From a bacterium (GTDB lineage Bacteria; Fidelibacterota; Marinisomatia; Marinisomatales; UBA1611), in assembly GCA_004321745.1 (NCBI GenBank), contig SGYO01000001.1, positions 62,001-126,000 of the forward strand: a stretch of DNA of 64,000 nucleotides, written 5' to 3'. The notes under the pieces are model-generated. The model had not been told where the DNA came from. It did not search any database and saw nothing but the letters and a program-made list of their open reading frames with translations. The position numbers were made by a program, and so were the translations under genes. Shown here in pieces: positions 56,540-64,000 of this stretch (within the stretch, counting starts at the first letter, position 1; the number at the start of each line of letters is the position of its first letter).

Positions 56540-56589
56540 CAATTATGAACTCAGAACATTATCAATTTGTAAAAATAAAACTCCTTCAT

Positions 56590-57447
56590 TTACTGCAATA
56601 AAAGCATAACTCTACAGTTCGATAACACACCAAAACTTTTTTCTGCTTGTCTAACCTTTGCAGCATCCATACTCGTAATATAGACGTCATCATCTAGTGA
56701 ACCTACAGCTTCAACAAATAATGGATTGCTGCCAACACGTTGACTTACATTTCTATCATCCATTGAATAAGCATAACCAACAGGACCTCTGTTTACCGCT
56801 TTAGACCTAGAATAGCTAATTGTTCCATAGACAAGATTGCCTTGCATATCAATTACTTCAGGACTCATCGACGGATCTACAGCATGTTCACGGGCATCAA
56901 TTACAATCCCAGAAATTCGTTGGCTCTTGGGCACCGCAGCGCTTGTCATTAAATATGCTGGAGTCATACTTTCAGACTTGTACCCATCAATATCAGTAAG
57001 AATTTCTGATAAACCTGACATTTTAACTGCCAAGGCAATAGCAACTTTTTCGCCCTCTAGATATTCTATTTCGCCTTGTTGATAAGCACTTCCAATGAGA
57101 CCTTGAAGCCTGCTCTCAATAAGAGGCTCCTCTTCCATTAATTCACCAACCAACCTCCCATCGAAATTAACCTGTTTCATTAATTCAATTAAATTCAGGC
57201 GAGCAGTTGTTCTAGCCTCTGCTTTTGCTATTTTTAAATTTTTTTCAACAAGCTTTAAAGAATTATCTACTGGAGTTTTAGCTTCGATTTCAGCTGTACC
57301 TCTACAAACAATGATTCTATTAGCGTAATCAATAAAACCCTCATCTGTAGTCACTACAAAAGTGTGTTGGCTAGATGTTTGTGAAAATGATAATGAGAAA
57401 AAAGCTGTAATAAAAAGTAAACGGTTTCTTATTAGATTAATTATCAT
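56590..57447 (-). CDS. LPP20-like exported protein
   Basis: A 285-residue protein from the ATG at 57447, with signal peptide (residues about 1-24, ending LSFS). The conserved part (AEARTTARLNLIELMKQV and the preceding RGTAEIEAK) resembles the LPP20/FlgP-type domain of exported lipoproteins, which often assists surface structures. Later parts have GIVIDAREHAVDPSMSPEV and GYAYSMDDRNVSQRVGSNP. There is no cysteine lipobox, so it is probably soluble in the periplasm. The role is unknown. Followed by a strong terminator. Confidence 0.65.
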   Translation of the reverse strand: MIINLIRNRLLFITAFFSLSFSQTSSQHTFVVTTDEGFIDYANRIIVCRGTAEIEAKTPVDNSLKLVEKNLKIAKAEARTTARLNLIELMKQVNFDGRLVGELMEEEPLIESRLQGLIGSAYQQGEIEYLEGEKVAIALAVKMSGLSEILTDIDGYKSESMTPAYLMTSAAVPKSQRISGIVIDAREHAVDPSMSPEVIDMQGNLVYGTISYSRSKAVNRGPVGYAYSMDDRNVSQRVGSNPLFVEAVGSLDDDVYITSMDAAKVRQAEKSFGVLSNCRVMLLLQ

Positions 57448-57523
57448 CTGCAAAAATAACATTAATTATATCATCTACGCAACTCCCCATAAAAAGAATT
57501 ACATTGTAAATTATACGTATAAC

Positions 57524-58474
57524 GTGAAAATAAATTCATTCATATTAACACTATTCCTTACCATAAATCTTTCTTGCGTTGAAAATACAATAACAATTCA
57601 TATTCTGCCTGATGGGCAAACATTTTTACAGATTGTAAGCACTGGTGATTCAACAGATATAATCGATGGTGATTTTGAACATCCTATGTATGAAGATCAA
57701 AGCTCATCGTACAAAGTAATTAAATCAGATTCAGTCTGGAAAGCTATAACAAAAATAATATCAAGAGATTCGATATTTACTTTGAAACCTGAGTATGGTT
57801 TATCCTATAATTTCAAAATTCAAAAGTCAGCAACTTCTATCTCAAATATTCATAGGTTCAAAATGAACTTTATAGGAAGAGAAATCAAAACAGAATATCC
57901 TCTTCTTTATAAAGCTATAAAATCAAATAATTTAGATAGTTTAATTTGGCTCCCTGAAGCTCTAACTGTAATTATTGATAAGGCGCTTTCAGATCTAGAA
58001 AATAATCAAAAGTTTAAGCGATATAACATCGATAGACCAAGGTTAGTAAATCATTTTAAAAATTCTTTCTCTAGAATATCGACTTTTGAAAAACTGCAAA
58101 ATATTCAAAATAATAGGACGTCATATATCCAAAATACATTAAAGCCTTTTAAACTAAATAAAGACTTTTCAGTTGAACTATCAAATTCTATGAAGGATCA
58201 CGAAGATAGACTTAAAGCATCTTTAGGGCTGCAAGATGATAATTTTATTATAAAGCTACTTTTGCCTGGCAATCCAATCTCTGGTAATGCTATGTCGATG
58301 AATGAAGATACACTAATATGGAAATTTGGGTTAGATTCTTTGCTTGGAGCAGGTTTTAATCTTCATGCAGAATCAGTGATAACATCAAAAGATAAACTGC
58401 AGAAAACAACCATTCTAATTATATTCTTTCTACTAATTATTAGCATCATTTTGATTAAGAAACAAAGGCAATGA
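57524..58474 (+). CDS. Unknown lipoprotein with a C-terminal membrane anchor
   Basis: A 316-residue protein. I start at the GTG at 57524 because a lipoprotein signal follows immediately (INSFILTLFLTINLSC, Cys about 18). An open frame runs further upstream into the divergent gene but has no better start. The body is beta-rich in its first third and helical later (a basic stretch near 190-235). It ends in a membrane helix, TTILIIFFLLIISIILI, with a positive tail. Anchors at both ends are unusual. No family recognised. It overlaps the next gene by 4 bases (ATGA). Confidence 0.55.
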   Translation: MKINSFILTLFLTINLSCVENTITIHILPDGQTFLQIVSTGDSTDIIDGDFEHPMYEDQSSSYKVIKSDSVWKAITKIISRDSIFTLKPEYGLSYNFKIQKSATSISNIHRFKMNFIGREIKTEYPLLYKAIKSNNLDSLIWLPEALTVIIDKALSDLENNQKFKRYNIDRPRLVNHFKNSFSRISTFEKLQNIQNNRTSYIQNTLKPFKLNKDFSVELSNSMKDHEDRLKASLGLQDDNFIIKLLLPGNPISGNAMSMNEDTLIWKFGLDSLLGAGFNLHAESVITSKDKLQKTTILIIFFLLIISIILIKKQRQ

Positions 58475-58935
58475 AAAGATATCATTTTATCATTTTTTTT
58501 ATTTTGATTATCAGTCTTGCTAATTCAAAACCCATTTATAATGAAAAACAACTGCGATCATTATTATATAACCATAGTAAAATAACTAAGGAGTTTCCTA
58601 CTATACTTGGCATACATTTTTATAAAAACAAAGAAGGTAGAGTGCTACAACTTGAATTTGAAACCGATTCCATAAATGCTGAAACAATGATACTTGCAAT
58701 GAATTCCCTTGCAAAAGTTGGACAGTTTTCTAAAACTCCTCTAATTAATTTTATAGTGATTAATCATTATAATGGCTCAGATATACCAATTAGTTATAAA
58801 AGCAGTACAGATTGTGCAATTAATTACTTTGTTAAAAATACAATTACCAAAAGAAATTGGATGAAGGACTGTTTAAGTAATAGTATTACTCAACTAGAAG
58901 CACAAAATTGGTTAGAGATCAATTTTAGAGAATAG
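58471..58935 (+). CDS. Exported protein of unknown function
   Basis: A 154-residue protein with a signal peptide (KRYHFIIFFILIISLANS). The mature part contains GIHFYKNKEGRVLQLEFETD and two cysteines about 20 residues apart (DCAINYF and DCLSNS), possibly a disulfide. No family recognised. It overlaps its upstream neighbour by 4 bases and sits 2 bases before the cysteine dioxygenase gene, so it belongs to the same operon. Confidence 0.65.
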   Translation: MKRYHFIIFFILIISLANSKPIYNEKQLRSLLYNHSKITKEFPTILGIHFYKNKEGRVLQLEFETDSINAETMILAMNSLAKVGQFSKTPLINFIVINHYNGSDIPISYKSSTDCAINYFVKNTITKRNWMKDCLSNSITQLEAQNWLEINFRE

Positions 58936-58937
58936 CT

Positions 58938-59449
58938 GTGAACACATTTATTAAATCCTTGAAAAAATATAGTATCTTAAATTTTCCTGTAAATGAAGTT
59001 TCAACATTTATAATGGAAAGCGATATCCAAAAATACAATTTGGCAAAATACGAACATTTTAGTAAAAAAATGTATACTCGCAATAGAATTTATAAAGATG
59101 ACCACTTTGAAATTCTGTTACTATGCTGGCTTCCAAACCAGATGGCACCTATCCATGGGCACGAGGGTGAAAAATGCTGGTTCAAAGTGCTTAATGGGTC
59201 TCTTGAAATATGTAACTATTCATTACAATCAACTAACCCTCTAAGCTTAATACTTAATGAAAAAATTGATGCGTCAATTGGTTATGTTGATGGACCTGCA
59301 GATATTCATTCTATAAAAAACTGTAGTCAAGATCCTGTATCAACACTACATATATACACTAAGCCTTATGATACTTGCGCTGTTTACGATCTAAAAAAGA
59401 AACGTATAGATAGATTAAAAATGCTTTACCATAGTATTGATGGAAAGCT

Positions 59450-59456
<7 letters not shown>
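58938..59456 (+). CDS. Cysteine dioxygenase type I
   Basis: A 172-residue cupin oxidising L-cysteine to cysteine sulfinate. The iron ligands His73, His75 (PIHGHEGEKCW) and His124 (DIHSIKN) are present. Cys80, five residues after the second His, and Tyr140 (TLHIYTKPYDTC) match the Cys93-Tyr157 crosslink pair of mammalian enzymes, so the cofactor may form. GTG start at 58938. Placed in an operon with exported proteins of unknown function and ligA; the context does not explain the role. Confidence 0.93.
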
Positions 59457-61896
<2,440 letters not shown>

Positions 61897-61938
61897 TAAA
61901 AATAAACATCATTGTTTCTTTATAACTTAATTTTAAAT

Positions 61939-62256
61939 ATGAATATGATGAAAATTGAAGAAGTTGTGGGAGATGTCATCTTAGTTATACTAGAAAATTA
62001 TGACCCACTAAAAAAAATTGGGATTAAAAGTGATAAAATTTTTGTAAGGGTCAAAGGCTATGATGAACATGGAATGTGGATACACCAACCTCAATTTAAC
62101 ATTCCTAAAATAAGCTCTACGAAGAAAAATGATACACAAAAGGTAGAAGCTTCAATTTTAATTCCATGGGGGTTCATTGTTTCAGTTGCTCATTTCCCTG
62201 GCGCAGAGGGTTTTGATTTTCCCAGCCCATTTGAATCCCATATTGGGTTCGAATAA
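61939..62256 (+). CDS. Small conserved-looking protein of unknown function
   Basis: A 105-residue soluble protein from ATG 61939; ATGs at 61945 and 61948 are also possible starts. It has a basic and acidic N-terminal half (IKSDKIFVRVKGYDEHGMWI) and a hydrophobic C-terminal part with SILIPWGFIVSVAHFPGAEG. No family is recognised. It lies between ligA and an ABC exporter, 6 bases before the ATPase start, so it is probably expressed with the exporter. Confidence 0.6.
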   Translation: MNMMKIEEVVGDVILVILENYDPLKKIGIKSDKIFVRVKGYDEHGMWIHQPQFNIPKISSTKKNDTQKVEASILIPWGFIVSVAHFPGAEGFDFPSPFESHIGFE

Positions 62257-62262
62257 CTTTTT

Positions 62263-63189
62263 ATGCCAGAATTAGCTATTCAAATAAAAGATTTAAAAAA
62301 ATCTTATCAAGATGTATTTGCTCTAAAAGGCGTGAATGTAGATATACCTAAAGGTGAATTTTTCGGACTACTAGGCCCTAATGGTGCAGGCAAAACGACA
62401 ACAATAAATATACTTACGGGCTTAGTTTTTAAAGACAGCGGTAATTGTTTAGTTTTTGGTAAAGACACAGTTAGTAATTATCGATTTACTAGGTCTAAGA
62501 TAGGGATTGCAGCTCAAGAACTATCAGTTGATTGGTTTTTTAGCATTGAGAACTTGTTATTTTTCCAAGCAGGTTATTATGGAATAAATCGTATCGATGC
62601 AAAACAAAAAATTGATAGCCTTCTAAAAAGACTAGGTTTAAATAAAAAGAAAAATTCGAAGCTTAGACAACTCTCAGGAGGAATGAAGAGACGTTTCCAA
62701 ATTGCAAAAGCTCTAGTGCATGATCCAGATATTTTAATCCTTGATGAACCGACAGCTGGAGTAGATGTGGAACTGAGACATGAATTATGGAACTATTTGA
62801 GAGAACTCCATAACAATGGCAAAACAATTCTACTCACTACTCATTATATTGAGGAAGCAGAGTTACTTTGTGATAACGTATCAATAATTGATGAAGGTAA
62901 AATTCTAAAAAAAGGTTCACCAAAAAGCTTAACAGAAGATTTAGGGAAATCAGGTATTACGGTTCAATTAACGCAAGAATCTATTGATAAAAAGCTACCA
63001 ATGCTTGATCTTGACTATTCGATTGAAGATTCGCGAATACATTTTTCAGTAAAAAACCCAGAACTAGTTATCCCAAAAATCATTCAAGAATTGACTTCAA
63101 AAAACATTGCAATCCATAGTATCAAAACAGAAACATCATCGTTAGAAGATGTATTTTTAAGTTTAACGGGTAAAAGCATAAATGAATAG
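62263..63189 (+). CDS. ABC-2 type exporter ATP-binding protein
   Basis: A 308-residue ATPase of the DRA/CcmA group. Walker A GPNGAGKTTT, signature LSGGMKRRFQIAKAL, Walker B ILILDEPTAGVDVELRHE and switch LTTHYIEEAE. The C-terminal 85 residues form the extra domain found in drug and polysaccharide ABC-2 ATPases. Paired with the permease starting at 63204; the substrate is unknown. Confidence 0.93.
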   Translation: MPELAIQIKDLKKSYQDVFALKGVNVDIPKGEFFGLLGPNGAGKTTTINILTGLVFKDSGNCLVFGKDTVSNYRFTRSKIGIAAQELSVDWFFSIENLLFFQAGYYGINRIDAKQKIDSLLKRLGLNKKKNSKLRQLSGGMKRRFQIAKALVHDPDILILDEPTAGVDVELRHELWNYLRELHNNGKTILLTTHYIEEAELLCDNVSIIDEGKILKKGSPKSLTEDLGKSGITVQLTQESIDKKLPMLDLDYSIEDSRIHFSVKNPELVIPKIIQELTSKNIAIHSIKTETSSLEDVFLSLTGKSINE

Positions 63190-63203
63190 AATGATAAAAG
63201 ACT

Positions 63204-63968
63204 ATGGTTAATTGGATAGGTTTATATACTTTAACGAGCAGGGAGGTTGGTAGATTTTTTTCTGTTTATCGGCAAACTGTAATCCCAGGTCTTATATCTT
63301 CTGTTTTATATATTTTAATATTTGGATTTACTTTAGAACAGCGTATATCGGAAATTCAGGGAGTGTCTTACACTATGTTTATCATGCCTGGCCTGATAAT
63401 GATGAACACTTTGACAAACGCGTCTTCCAATACTTCATCATCAATGCTACAAATGAAACTCTTACAACAATTACCAGACCTTTTAACTGCGCCTTTATCA
63501 GGAATTGAGATTGCATTAGCATATATAATTGGCGGAGCTGTAAGAGGTATGGTTAATGGAATTTTAGTATTATTAGTTGGCGTTCTTTTAATTGATCTTC
63601 CGGTTCATGATATCGGAGGAACTTTATTATTTTTGTTTTTAGTATCTTGGGCATTTTCATCTATGGGATTAGTAATGGGACAAATTGCAGAAAGCTGGGA
63701 TCAACTTGCAATGATTCAAAATTTCTTTCTAACTCCTTTAAGCTTTTTAGGTGGCGTTTTTTATTCCATTAAAATGCTTCCTAATTGGGCGCAAAGCCTT
63801 AGCTATTTCAATCCGATCTATTATATGATTAATGGTATTAGATATACAATATTAGAAAAAAGTGACTCTTCTGTAATGACTAGTCTCTGGATGGCCGTAT
63901 TATTAACAATCCTATTTACTAGTTTAGCAATATTACTAATGAAGTCTGGTAAAAGAATAAAACAGTAA
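63204..63968 (+). CDS. ABC-2 type transporter permease
   Basis: A 254-residue membrane protein with six helices. The N-terminus (LTSREVGRFFSVYRQTVIPG) and FMIP/NPIYYMINGIRY-like blocks (here SYFNPIYYMINGIRY) are characteristic of ABC-2 permeases for drugs, lipids or polysaccharide. It follows the ATPase by 14 bases and ends 32 bases before the end of the window. Confidence 0.92.
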   Translation: MVNWIGLYTLTSREVGRFFSVYRQTVIPGLISSVLYILIFGFTLEQRISEIQGVSYTMFIMPGLIMMNTLTNASSNTSSSMLQMKLLQQLPDLLTAPLSGIEIALAYIIGGAVRGMVNGILVLLVGVLLIDLPVHDIGGTLLFLFLVSWAFSSMGLVMGQIAESWDQLAMIQNFFLTPLSFLGGVFYSIKMLPNWAQSLSYFNPIYYMINGIRYTILEKSDSSVMTSLWMAVLLTILFTSLAILLMKSGKRIKQ

Positions 63969-64000
63969 CTAATTAAATAGCTGTTTTCTAGCTATAACTA

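Noticed and set aside
57362-57523. N-terminal extension of the lipoprotein gene at 57524, starting from a TTG at 57362
   Set aside because: It would overlap the divergent exported-protein gene and place more than 50 polar residues before a clear lipoprotein signal.
63977-63995. ATAGCT/AGCTAT inverted repeat after the last gene
   Set aside because: The stem is only six pairs, mostly AT, and no T run follows before the window ends. Not called as a terminator.

Overview
The window is a gene-dense, AT-rich bacterial chromosome segment with short intergenic gaps. Nothing in it looks like phage, a plasmid, an insertion sequence or a CRISPR array. The gene set is that of a Gram-negative (diderm) member of the FCB group. 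It has Kdo synthesis (kdsA, kdsB, kdsC), LPS export (lptB, lptC), an LpxH-type hydrolase, a TonB-dependent receptor with a carboxypeptidase-like N-terminal domain, an Ig-like lipoprotein of a type common in Bacteroidetes, a DUF6702 protein, sodium/solute symport and many secreted peptidases. I suspect a marine Marinimicrobia (SAR406)-like lineage, but that is inference from gene content; no rRNA is present to confirm it.

Layout. 0-2.4 kb (+): the end of a metallophosphoesterase, a MORN-repeat protein and two small proteins. 2.4-15 kb (-): two S9 peptidases around a DUF1295 membrane protein, tRNA-Asn, tryptophan 2,3-dioxygenase, an SSS symporter with a small membrane partner, a HIT protein, mannose-1-phosphate guanylyltransferase and an Ig-like lipoprotein. 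15-16 kb: a shrunken ANL (acyl-CoA synthetase)-like protein and a peroxiredoxin. 16.5-22.7 kb (-): Nudix, tgt, radA and a large peptidase/propeller/barrel outer-membrane protein. 22.9-28.4 kb (+): lpxH-like gene, two envelope proteins and the TonB-dependent receptor. 28.5-39.5 kb (-): a tight 12-gene run kdsB-pyrG-kdsA-kdsC-lptC-lptB-rpoN-hflK-hflC-hslV-hslU-argF. 39.7-45.5 kb (-): a complete tripartite ABC export operon. 45.6-49.8 kb: a thioredoxin-like protein, an amidase and two small envelope proteins. 49.8-57.4 kb: M1 peptidase, carAB and an LPP20-like protein. 57.5-64 kb (+): two unknown envelope proteins, cysteine dioxygenase, a secreted Ig-like protein, ligA, a small unknown and an ABC-2 exporter.

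The most notable result is two apparent selenoproteins, each split by an in-frame TGA. One is a BCP-type peroxiredoxin (15894-16349) with TGA exactly at the peroxidatic cysteine. The other is a lipoprotein-like thioredoxin-fold protein (45579-46826) with TGA in a Cys-Thr-Sec motif. Both have a hairpin just downstream whose loop begins 19-21 nt after the TGA with G at loop position 1 or 2, which fits the bacterial SECIS pattern. A conventional gene caller would report each as a truncated or split gene. A second oddity is a tRNA-guanine transglycosylase in which all four usual zinc ligands are replaced.

No stretch longer than 300 bases lacks a gene. The longest gaps are 16350-16559 (holding a bidirectional terminator), 22746-22889 and 39533-39676 (promoter regions, with no confident further element) and 45451-45578 (a terminator and a 17-bp palindrome).
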